This document shows, piece by piece, positions 34,508 to 41,259 of a stretch of DNA of 47,924 bases; position 1 is the first letter of the stretch, and every line of letters starts with the position of its first letter. The position numbers were made by a program, and so were the translations under genes. This DNA comes from Bacteroidales bacterium (lineage in GTDB: Bacteria > Bacteroidota > Bacteroidia > Bacteroidales > UBA932): assembly GCA_016295455.1 (NCBI GenBank), contig JAEDLE010000011.1, positions 1-47,924 on the forward strand, written 5' to 3'. The notes under the pieces are model-generated. The model had not been told where the DNA came from, searched no databases, and worked only from the letters and a program-made list of their open reading frames with translations.

Positions 34508-36355
34508 ATGAACACATATTTCCAGAGACTTCAGAAGGTCCGCCAGATGATGGAATCAAATGGCTGGGACGCTCTTGTCATCACCGCTTCGGACCCGCAC
34601 AGCAGCGAGTATCCGGGCCTTAGATGGAAGCAGGTGCAGTGGCTCACCGGTTTCGCGGGAGAATGCGGAGATTTGGTCATCACCAAAGACCATGCGGGAC
34701 TTTGGACCGACACCAGATACTTCATCCAGGCGAACAAGGTGCTGCCGGGAACCGGATACGAACTTCACAAGACCAGGGTTCCTGAGCAGGTGCTCATTCC
34801 GGAATGGCTTGCAAAACATGCATTTGCGGACAAGGAGGGTCAGGTGGTCGTGGCGCTTGACGGTATGACCCAGACCTTGTCTGCCGTCTCTGACATCAGG
34901 TCCGCATTCGAAGAGGCCGGACGCAGCGAAGGCACCGGAGCGATGACATATTCGCTCGTGAACGCTCCTGACCTGCTGGATGAGCTCTGGGAGGACAGAC
35001 CGGCATATCCTCAGTCGCCCATCATAACCCTTAGCGCAGAACTGGCGGGTGAGAGCAGGCAGGAAAGGATAGCATGGCTCAGGTCCGAGATGGAGGCAAA
35101 GAAATGCTCGGCGATATTGTTGACTGCCCTGGACGAAATAGTATGGATGCTGAATGTGCGCGGTTCGGATGTGAACTACAACCCGGTAATCTATTCCTAT
35201 CTTCTTGTTACTCAGGACAAAGTCCAGTGGTATGTGGTAAAGAACAGCCACGTGGCTCCGGACGGGGAGACTGCCGCAAGCTTTGACGAGCTCCGGAAGG
35301 ATGCGGTCGATGTGCTGCCGTATTCGGATGTCGAGATGGGCATAGCGGCTCTTGAGGGCAAACGTCTCTGGGCAGATCCGGGAACTCTCAACTACAACCT
35401 CTACAACGTGATAATGGCCAATCTCGGCCAGGAAGGGCTGCAGCTTGCGCAATCCCCGGTTCCGCTCCGCAAATCCATCAAGAACCCTACCGAGATCAAG
35501 GGCTTCATCGAGGCCAACATCGAGGAGGGCATAGCTCTCGAGCGCTTCTTCTACTGGCTTGAGCACCAGCTCTCTGCAGGTGAGACCGTGACCGAGTGGG
35601 AGGCGTCGGAGAAGATTACCTCATACCGCCAGCAGATACCGGGATATATGGGAGACAGCTTTGAGACCATATCCGCATACGGTCCAGGCGCGGCCCTGCC
35701 TCATTATGTGACTCCGATGGAGAACGCGCCTGTCATCGAGCCTCACGGCTTCTACCTCTGCGATACCGGCGGACAGTACCTCTTCGGTACCACGGACACC
35801 ACCAGGACCATGCCTTGCGGTCCTTGCACCGAGCTCGAAAAGGAGGATTATACCCTCGTGCTGAAGTGCCATATCGACCTCTCCATGGCCATATTCCCGA
35901 AGGGTACCTGCGGATGCCACCTCGACATTCTTGTCAGGAACGGCCTGTGGCAGCAGAAACGCAATTTCGGCCACGGTTCCGGACATGGCGTGGGCTTCTT
36001 CCTGAATGTTCACGAGGGGCCACAGGAATTCCGCCAGAACTTCAACTCATATCCTTATGTTCCTGGCATAGTCAATACCAATGAGCCCGGCATATACCGT
36101 GAGGGCATGCATGGCGTAAGGCATGAGAATGTCTTCGTGGTGGAGGATGCCGGCACCAATGAGTTCGGTACCTGGTACAGGTTCAACACCATCACCCGTT
36201 GCCATATCGATACATCTGTCGTGAAGAAGGAACTTCTCACCCCTGAAGAAATCAAGTGGCTCAACGACTACAACGCCTCAGTCTACCGTGACCTCGCGCC
36301 TCGCCTTGCGCCGGAAATCGCCGCATGGCTCAAGGAAAAGTGCCGGGCGATATGA
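34508..36355 (+). CDS. M24-family Xaa-Pro aminopeptidase
   Basis: Removes an N-terminal residue before proline, cytosolic. At 615 residues it is the large three-domain type (two creatinase-like N-terminal domains, then the pita-bread catalytic domain). The dinuclear metal ligands are visible: D419 and D430 (CDTGGQYLFGTTDTTRT), H493 (HGSGHGVG, 489-496), E526 (NEPGIY) and E540 (RHEN). A short C-terminal extension (about 580-615) is typical of the large type. No signal peptide. A TATCTTTC box at 34469-34476 is a possible promoter. An intrinsic terminator follows 28 bases after the stop. Confidence 0.92.
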   Translation: MNTYFQRLQKVRQMMESNGWDALVITASDPHSSEYPGLRWKQVQWLTGFAGECGDLVITKDHAGLWTDTRYFIQANKVLPGTGYELHKTRVPEQVLIPEWLAKHAFADKEGQVVVALDGMTQTLSAVSDIRSAFEEAGRSEGTGAMTYSLVNAPDLLDELWEDRPAYPQSPIITLSAELAGESRQERIAWLRSEMEAKKCSAILLTALDEIVWMLNVRGSDVNYNPVIYSYLLVTQDKVQWYVVKNSHVAPDGETAASFDELRKDAVDVLPYSDVEMGIAALEGKRLWADPGTLNYNLYNVIMANLGQEGLQLAQSPVPLRKSIKNPTEIKGFIEANIEEGIALERFFYWLEHQLSAGETVTEWEASEKITSYRQQIPGYMGDSFETISAYGPGAALPHYVTPMENAPVIEPHGFYLCDTGGQYLFGTTDTTRTMPCGPCTELEKEDYTLVLKCHIDLSMAIFPKGTCGCHLDILVRNGLWQQKRNFGHGSGHGVGFFLNVHEGPQEFRQNFNSYPYVPGIVNTNEPGIYREGMHGVRHENVFVVEDAGTNEFGTWYRFNTITRCHIDTSVVKKELLTPEEIKWLNDYNASVYRDLAPRLAPEIAAWLKEKCRAI

Positions 36356-36382
36356 TCCGGAATACGGATGTAATCTTATGAG

Positions 36383-36408
36383 GGTGGCCCGAAAGGGTCA
36401 CCTTTTTT
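36383..36408 (+). terminator. Intrinsic terminator after the Xaa-Pro aminopeptidase gene
   Basis: Eight-base-pair stem GGTGGCCC / GGGTCACC (one G-T pair) closed by a GAAA tetraloop and followed by six T's. Confidence 0.88.
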
Positions 36409-36417
36409 GCGCAGATG

Positions 36418-36450
36418 TTGGAATTTTATAGGTGGGCTACGTTTTTCCAA
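36418..36450. repeat. 33-base imperfect palindrome, copy 2
   Basis: Opens with TTGGAATTTTATAG, centre GTGGG, closes with CTACGTTTTTCCAA. Identical in length to copy 1 at 23554-23586 and identical to it in both arms except for one base. It lies between two terminator stem-loops in the convergent gap between the aminopeptidase and the TrpB-like gene. Confidence 0.7.
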
Positions 36451-36475
36451 AACAGGCGTTACGGAATTGGGGCCG

Positions 36476-36500
36476 AAAAAGGATGGCCCACTGGCCATCC
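36476..36500 (-). terminator. Intrinsic terminator of the TrpB-like gene
   Basis: Stem GGATGGCC / GGCCATCC with a four-base loop; on the minus strand it ends in TTTTT (36480-36476). Located 13 bases after the TrpB-like stop. Its plus-strand side is followed by TTTATTAT, so it could work in both directions. Confidence 0.85.
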
Positions 36501-36513
36501 TTTATTATGAAAA

Positions 36514-37896
36514 CTAGTCAACTTTTGGAAGCTTGGCCAGACTGGCGGCGATATCCTCGTCGGTAGGAATCACGTCCTTCATCTTGCCTGAATTGTACTC
36601 GCCGTATGCGACCAGATCGAAGTAACCTGTTCCGGTAAGGCCGAAGACTATGGTCTTCTCTTCTCCGGTTTCCTTGCACTTGAGAGCCTCGTCGATGGCA
36701 ACCCTGATGGCGTGGCTGCTCTCAGGAGCAGGGAGGGTGCCTTCTGCACGGGCGAAGAGGGTTGCGGCCTCGAAGACTGAGGTCTGCTCCACGGCCCTGG
36801 CCTCGAAGAGACCGTCGTGATAGAGCTGTGAGAGCACGGTGCTCATACCGTGGAAACGCAGACCGCCCGAATGGCTCGGAGACGGGATGAACTGGCTGCC
36901 GAGGGTGTACATCTTCGCCAGAGGGCAGATCATTCCGGTATCGCAGAAGTCATATGCGAACTTGCCTCTGGTGAAGCTTGGGCAGGAAGCCGGCTCAACT
37001 GCGATGATCCTGTAGTCGGCCTCGCCCCTGAGCTTTTCTCCCACGAACGGAGCGATGAGGCCTCCGAGATTCGAACCGCCTCCGGCACAGCCTATGATGA
37101 TGTCAGGCTTGATGCCGTACTTGTCAAGGGCGGTCTTGGCTTCAAGGCCTATGATGCTCTGATGCAGGAGCACCTGGTTCAGCACCGATCCGAGTTCGTA
37201 CCTGTAGCCCTCCTGGGTTACTGCCGCCTCGACCGCTTCGGAAATCGCGCAACCGAGGCTGCCGCTGGTACCCGGGAACTCAGCGAGTATCTTGCGGCCC
37301 ACATTCGTGGTGTCACTTGGGGAAGGAGTGACCTTTGCACCGTAAGTCCTCATCACTTCGCGGCGGAAAGGCTTCTGCTCATAGGAGCACTTTACCATAT
37401 ACACCTGACAGTCAAGTCCGAAGAACTGGCAAGCCATGCTCAGGGCCGTGCCCCACTGGCCGGCACCGGTCTCGGTCGTCACGCCCTTGAGTCCCTGCTC
37501 CTTCGCGTAATATGCCTGTGCGATGGCGGAGTTGAGCTTATGGCTGCCGGAGGTGTTGTTGCCTTCGAACTTGTAGTAGATTTTCGCCGGGGTGCCGAGA
37601 GCCTTCTCAAGGAAATAAGCCCTCACCAGCGGAGACGGACGGTACATCTTGTAGAAAGTGAGCACCTCTTCAGGGATGTCGATCCATTTGGTGTCATTGT
37701 CCAGTTCCTGTTTTACCAGCTCCTTGCAGAAGATTGGTTCGAGGTCTTCTGCCTTGAGCGGCTGACCCGTACCAGGGTTGAGAAGCGGAGCCGGCTTGTT
37801 TTTCATATCCGAGCGGACGTTGTACCATTGAGTAGGGATTTCGTGTTCCTCAAGGTAGATCTTGTAGGGAATCTTTTCTTTCATTTGTCTGTTCAT
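36514..37896 (-). CDS. trpB: TrpB-like (TrpB2-type) pyridoxal-phosphate enzyme
   Basis: A 460-residue PLP enzyme of the TrpB2 / TrpB-like group, which makes tryptophan from indole and serine (or acts on O-phosphoserine in some archaea) and is thought to work without the usual TrpA partner. PLP lysine is K120 in NNTSGSHKLNSA, the catalytic acid corresponds to E142 in TETGAGQWG, and the phosphate loop is CAGGGSNLGG. Its length and the N-terminal IYLEEHEIPTQWYN segment separate it from the shorter TrpB1 form. The start could also be the ATG four codons later. No other trp gene is close. Upstream lies the sdhC terminator; I see no clear promoter in the 65 bases after it. Confidence 0.9.
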   Translation of the reverse strand: MNRQMKEKIPYKIYLEEHEIPTQWYNVRSDMKNKPAPLLNPGTGQPLKAEDLEPIFCKELVKQELDNDTKWIDIPEEVLTFYKMYRPSPLVRAYFLEKALGTPAKIYYKFEGNNTSGSHKLNSAIAQAYYAKEQGLKGVTTETGAGQWGTALSMACQFFGLDCQVYMVKCSYEQKPFRREVMRTYGAKVTPSPSDTTNVGRKILAEFPGTSGSLGCAISEAVEAAVTQEGYRYELGSVLNQVLLHQSIIGLEAKTALDKYGIKPDIIIGCAGGGSNLGGLIAPFVGEKLRGEADYRIIAVEPASCPSFTRGKFAYDFCDTGMICPLAKMYTLGSQFIPSPSHSGGLRFHGMSTVLSQLYHDGLFEARAVEQTSVFEAATLFARAEGTLPAPESSHAIRVAIDEALKCKETGEEKTIVFGLTGTGYFDLVAYGEYNSGKMKDVIPTDEDIAASLAKLPKVD

Positions 37897-37960
37897 TAAG
37901 TTGATGTATAATGTTATTGGAATTGTGCTGAACTGTTTCAGGAGTCCTTATCACTTATCG

Positions 37961-37996
37961 AAAAACGGGTTGACTTTCCGTAAGGAAGGTCAACCC
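37961..37996 (-). terminator. Intrinsic terminator after sdhC
   Basis: Thirteen-pair stem GGGTTGACTTTCC / GGAAGGTCAACCC (one G-T pair) with a GTAA loop; on the minus strand it ends in five T's (37965-37961). It separates sdhC from the TrpB-like gene. The remaining 37897-37960 stretch contains no feature I can name. Confidence 0.88.
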
Positions 37997-38020
37997 GGTA
38001 ATTTTGTACTGTCATTTTCC

Positions 38021-38731
38021 TTATGCCATTATGTAGGCATTTACTGCAACCGTGACAAACATCAGGCAGATGATGGTCGCAACTATGACACCGATGACCT
38101 TCAGTCTCTTCATCCAGATGGAACCGGACCAACCCACTGTCTGGAACATGCTCCAGAAGCCGTGGCAGAGGTGGTACCAGACTGCTACGAACCAGACGAG
38201 GTAAACGATGAGATTGAAGAGGCTTCCGAATACGGTGGTAAGCAGGAGATAAGGGTTCTCAGCCTCTCCGCCGGTGAATTCCTTGAGCTGCATATCGGCC
38301 CAGAAATGGGTGAGGTGGAAGAAGACGATGCCGAGGATCACGATGCCGAGTACAAGCATATTGGTGGAAGCCCATGAATCGGCCTTCGCCTTGCTTGCGA
38401 CCTCGTAGCGCTTCACACCGCCGCGCGCTCTCATGTTATAATAGGAAAGATAGATTCCGTAACCGATGTGGATGAGGAAACCCAGTGCAAGCACCGGTAC
38501 CATGATGGTTATGACAGGAGTGGACATGAAGTCGCATCCCAGCTGGAAAAGGCCGTCTCCGGCAGAGAAGAGTTTGTCATCATTTGCGACAACTCCGAAC
38601 TTGCCTGTGAAGGAGTCGATCACAGAGAAGAAATTGATTGTGGCGTGGAGGAGCAGGAAGATGATGAGAAATGCTCCGCTGACCGCCTGAATGAATTTTC
38701 TGCCGATGGAATAGTGGAATGCGTTAGCCAT
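38021..38731 (-). CDS. sdhC: Succinate dehydrogenase/fumarate reductase cytochrome b subunit
   Basis: Membrane anchor of type B succinate:quinone oxidoreductase (succinate dehydrogenase or fumarate reductase), carrying two hemes b. The 236-residue protein has five membrane helices (about 14-34, 73-95, 120-143, 163-186, 207-232), with histidines at H29, H88, H138, H141 and the HLCHG motif (about 187-191) in or near them, as expected for heme ligands. It begins with the FHYSIGRKFIQAVSG sequence common in Bacteroidetes. The usual sdhA and sdhB partners are not next to it: a strong terminator follows and then the TrpB-like gene. Confidence 0.93.
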   Translation of the reverse strand: MANAFHYSIGRKFIQAVSGAFLIIFLLLHATINFFSVIDSFTGKFGVVANDDKLFSAGDGLFQLGCDFMSTPVITIMVPVLALGFLIHIGYGIYLSYYNMRARGGVKRYEVASKAKADSWASTNMLVLGIVILGIVFFHLTHFWADMQLKEFTGGEAENPYLLLTTVFGSLFNLIVYLVWFVAVWYHLCHGFWSMFQTVGWSGSIWMKRLKVIGVIVATIICLMFVTVAVNAYIMA

Positions 38732-38770
38732 AAACTGTCCTTACTTTATTTTTGGAATTGTTAGTGTTCG

Positions 38771-38778
38771 CAAAGATA
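38771..38778 (-). promoter_or_regulatory. -7 box of sdhC promoter
   Basis: Minus-strand TATCTTTG matches TAnnTTTG, about 40 bases upstream of the ATG. Confidence 0.6.
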
Positions 38779-38786
38779 TATCCTTT

Positions 38787-38818
38787 CTTGCAAGATTCAT
38801 AATATTTTTTTAAATTTG
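38787..38818 (+). promoter_or_regulatory. Promoter for pyrH-frr
   Basis: CTTG (38787-38790), 20 bases, then TAAATTTG (38811-38818). The leader to pyrH is about 52 bases. It is divergent from the sdhC promoter. Confidence 0.65.
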
Positions 38819-38876
38819 TTAGCGTTTCAAATGCTGAATCATACCTTTTCAAGGCATTGTTTTAAGAATTTTTCAT

Positions 38877-39590
38877 ATGGCGAATGAATACAGGAGGGTA
38901 CTCCTCAAGCTCAGCGGCGAAAGCCTCGGAGGCCCGCAGGGAAAGGGTTTCGACACGGAAACCCTGCAGGCATATGCAGAAGAGATAGCGTCGGCCGCGA
39001 AAGCCGGACTCCAGATTGCGATAGTGAACGGCGGAGGCAACATCTTCCGCGGCCTTCAGGGCGTGGGCAAGGGTTTCGACAGGGTGGACGGCGACAAGAT
39101 GGGCATGCTCGCCACCGTGATCAATTCGCTCGCCCTCTCCATGTTCATCAGGGAACAGGGCGTGGAGGCCCAGGTCTTCACGGCGACCCCGATGGAACCT
39201 GTTGCGAAGTATTATATGAGGGATGATGCGGTAGCCCTGATGGAGAGGGGCGGTGTTGCCCTCATCGCGGGAGGCACCGGCAATCCTTTCTTCACCACCG
39301 ATTCCGGCGCGGCGCTCAGGGCTCTCGAGATAAAGGCTGACGCACTGCTCAAGGGTACCAGGGTCGACGGAGTTTATACCGCCGATCCGGAGAAGGATCC
39401 TACCGCAGTCAGATATGACGAGCTCAGCTTCGAAGAGGCGATGACCAGGCATCTGAAAGTTATGGACAGCACCGCCTTCGCGCTGTGCAGCGACGGCAAT
39501 ATGCCGATAATTGTGTTCGACATGAACTGCAGGGGCAACCTCACACGCCTGCTCAAGGGCGAAAAGGTCGGTACCCTCGTACACCTATAA
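38877..39590 (+). CDS. pyrH: Uridylate kinase (UMP kinase)
   Basis: Phosphorylates UMP to UDP in pyrimidine nucleotide synthesis; cytosolic hexamer of the amino acid kinase fold. The 237-residue protein has the family start RVLLKLSGESLGG (about 6-18), VNGGGNIFRG (about 50-59), the TDSGAALRALEIKADALLKGTRVDGVYTADP block (about 141-170) and ends near MNCRGNLTRLLKGEKVGTLV. All are diagnostic. frr follows after 23 bases; a pyrH-frr pair is common in bacteria. Confidence 0.96.
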   Translation: MANEYRRVLLKLSGESLGGPQGKGFDTETLQAYAEEIASAAKAGLQIAIVNGGGNIFRGLQGVGKGFDRVDGDKMGMLATVINSLALSMFIREQGVEAQVFTATPMEPVAKYYMRDDAVALMERGGVALIAGGTGNPFFTTDSGAALRALEIKADALLKGTRVDGVYTADPEKDPTAVRYDELSFEEAMTRHLKVMDSTAFALCSDGNMPIIVFDMNCRGNLTRLLKGEKVGTLVHL

Positions 39591-39613
39591 GCAACCATAT
39601 AACAAGATTTGAT

Positions 39614-40183
39614 ATGATTCCCGAGAATGCAAAGAAAATCATCAGCACAGCCGAGGGTAAGATGAAGGATGCGACAGCGTATCTTGAGGAGAACCTCAGG
39701 AGCTATCGTGTAGGCAAGGCCAACCCTGCCATATTCAACAATGTCCACGTTGACTATTACGGAACTCCGACACCTCTCGCGCAGGTGGCTTCCGTGACCA
39801 CTCCTGACGCGAGGACTCTCGCGATACAGCCGTGGGAGAAGAGCATGATTTCCAAGATAGAGAAGGCCATCATCGACGCCAGCCTGGGCTTCACCCCGTC
39901 CAACAACGGCGAAGTCATACGCTGCGTGGTACCGGCCCTCACCGAGGAGAGGAGAAAGGAACTCATCAAGAAGGCCAAGGGCGAAGGTGAGAATGCCAAG
40001 ATAGTCATCAGGAATGCCCGCCGTGATGCTGTGGACGCCCTGAAGAAGGCCCAGAAGAACGACGGACTTCCTGAGGACTCCGAGAAGGAGGCCGAGGACG
40101 AGGTTCAGAAGCTGACCGACAAGATGGTTAAGAACATCGACACCATCATCGCCGGGAAGGAAAAGGAAATAATGACTGTCTGA
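39614..40183 (+). CDS. frr: Ribosome recycling factor
   Basis: Splits the post-termination ribosome together with EF-G. The 189-residue protein is of usual length (about 185). It has the long helical bundle (AKKIISTAEGKMKDATAYLEENLRSYRVGKANP), the conserved VDYYGTPTPLAQVASVTTPDARTLAIQPW block (about 47-75) and the RRDAVDALKKAQK helix. The ATG at 39614 is preferred; a longer frame to 39485 would lie inside pyrH. No terminator hairpin follows; the promoter for the aromatic operon begins 18 bases after the stop. Confidence 0.96.
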   Translation: MIPENAKKIISTAEGKMKDATAYLEENLRSYRVGKANPAIFNNVHVDYYGTPTPLAQVASVTTPDARTLAIQPWEKSMISKIEKAIIDASLGFTPSNNGEVIRCVVPALTEERRKELIKKAKGEGENAKIVIRNARRDAVDALKKAQKNDGLPEDSEKEAEDEVQKLTDKMVKNIDTIIAGKEKEIMTV

Positions 40184-40200
40184 TTTTTTTGTCAGCAGGG

Positions 40201-40230
40201 TTTGGATATTGAAGATTATTCATATATTTG
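40201..40230 (+). promoter_or_regulatory. Promoter of the pheL-pheA aromatic operon
   Basis: TTTG (40201-40204), 18 bases, TATATTTG (40223-40230): both boxes match the Bacteroidetes consensus. Transcription should start near 40234-40237, only two to five bases before the leader ATG. Confidence 0.78.
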
Positions 40231-40238
40231 CCGCAGAT

Positions 40239-40304
40239 ATGATGAACTACAGCACACGATTTAGCAGCCGATTTTATTTTTACGGTTTCCTCAGGGAGCT
40301 GTAA
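40239..40304 (+). CDS. Phe/Tyr-rich leader peptide (pheL-like)
   Basis: A 21-codon frame ATG...TAA that I read as an attenuator leader peptide. It has Phe at residues 8, 12, 14 and 17 and Tyr at 4, 13 and 15, so residues 12-17 are F-Y-F-Y-G-F, an extreme density of the amino acids made by the downstream enzymes. The start could also be the second ATG (40242). It lies directly after a promoter, ends 41 bases before a strong terminator hairpin, and that is followed by pheA 45 bases on. The frame is too short for a normal gene and looks like nothing else. Its role is inferred: the ribosome would stall at the Phe/Tyr codons when charged tRNA is scarce and so alter RNA folding downstream. The reading frame and the terminator are seen; regulation is inferred. 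Confidence 0.75.
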   Translation: MMNYSTRFSSRFYFYGFLREL

Positions 40305-40345
40305 AACCCGGTCGCGTGCGCTTGTATGTCAATCAGAGAGATTTC

Positions 40346-40378
40346 AAGGCTGTCCGGGAATGCGGACAGCCTTTTTTT
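40346..40378 (+). terminator. Attenuator terminator hairpin upstream of pheA
   Basis: Stem AAGGCTGTCCG / CGGACAGCCTT (11 pairs with the flanking A-T pairs, 9 of them GGCTGTCCG / CGGACAGCC), six-base loop GGAATG, then a run of seven T's (40372-40378). It sits between the leader peptide and pheA. An alternative pairing (CCCGGTCG at 40307-40314 with TGTCCGGG at 40351-40358, seven of eight positions) would break this stem. A second hairpin without T's (GGAATC, loop CCCG, GATTCC; 40384-40399) precedes pheA. Confidence 0.85.
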
Positions 40379-40422
40379 AAATCGGAATCCCCGGATTCCT
40401 GAACAAACGGACTTAACGGTTT

Positions 40423-41259
40423 ATGTCAAGAAGAGTTGCAATACAGGGCTTTGCGGGCTCCTTCCATGAGGAAGCCGCGCGGCGCTACTACGGCGGAAAC
40501 TTCGCCGAGATGCCCCGGATAGTGGAGTGCTCCACCTTCGACGGCCTCTACAAGGCGATGGAACAGGGCGTGGCAGACTGCGCCATCATGGCCATCGAGA
40601 ACACCATTTCTGGCGGACTTCTCCCGAATTTCGAACTGCTGCGCAAGTACAGCCAGAAAATCAAGGGCGAAATATATCTCCATATTCATCAGAACCTTAT
40701 GGCTCTTCCGGGCCAGAAGCTCGAGGACATCAGGGAAGTTCGTTCGCATTATATGGCGATAAACCAGACACGCGAGTTCTTCGAGACCCGCTGTCCCTGG
40801 ATGAGGATGGTCGAGGCGGAGGATACCGCCAAGAGCGCGGCAGACCTTGCTGAGCAGAATCTGATGGGAGTGGGCGCGGTCGCTTCGAAGCTGGCGGCGC
40901 AGATGTACGGGCTGGAGATACTCGAGCCGGAGATCGAGACTTTCAAGACCAACTTCACCCGTTTCCTCATACTGGACGATGCGATAGAGGTTCCTCAGGA
41001 CAGGATAAACAAGGCTTCGATCTGTTTCACCCTGCCGCACAAGCCGGGTTCGCTGGCGCATATTCTTACCATTCTGTCTTTCTACGACATGAACCTGACC
41101 AGGGTGCAGTCGCTCCCTATACCGGGAAGGCAGTGGCAGTACTTCTTCTATATTGACATAAGGTTCGAGGACTATGAGAGATATCAGCAGGCGCTTTCGG
41201 CGGTCAGGCCTCTCATTGACGACATCAACATACTCGGCGAATATCCTTCAGCATTATGA
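40423..41259 (+). CDS. pheA: Prephenate dehydratase
   Basis: Converts prephenate to phenylpyruvate, the committed step to phenylalanine. The 278-residue protein is monofunctional (no chorismate mutase domain). The PDT domain begins RVAIQGFAGSFHEEAA, contains AIENTISGGLLPNFELL (about 57-73) and the substrate motif T179-R180-F181 in NFTRFLIL. The C-terminal ACT domain (about 197-270: HKPGSLAHILTILSFYDMNLTRVQSLP) normally binds Phe for feedback inhibition; its ESRP-like motif reads TRVQS, so its feedback behaviour cannot be predicted with confidence. It is the first enzyme gene of the operon controlled by the putative attenuator and overlaps the aminotransferase gene by four bases (ATGA). Confidence 0.95.
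   Translation: MSRRVAIQGFAGSFHEEAARRYYGGNFAEMPRIVECSTFDGLYKAMEQGVADCAIMAIENTISGGLLPNFELLRKYSQKIKGEIYLHIHQNLMALPGQKLEDIREVRSHYMAINQTREFFETRCPWMRMVEAEDTAKSAADLAEQNLMGVGAVASKLAAQMYGLEILEPEIETFKTNFTRFLILDDAIEVPQDRINKASICFTLPHKPGSLAHILTILSFYDMNLTRVQSLPIPGRQWQYFFYIDIRFEDYERYQQALSAVRPLIDDINILGEYPSAL

Noticed and set aside
37961..37996. Trp attenuator upstream of the TrpB-like gene
   Set aside because: The hairpin directly follows sdhC, and no short Trp-rich frame or promoter is found between sdhC and the hairpin, so a plain sdhC terminator is simpler.
38752..38770. Possible third copy of the 33-base repeat (TTGGAATTG... near sdhC)
   Set aside because: Only the first eight bases match; there is no CTACGTTTTTCCAA arm.
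39485..39613. N-terminal extension of frr
   Set aside because: The extension overlaps pyrH in another frame and contains no RRF sequence; ATG 39614 gives a normal-length RRF.
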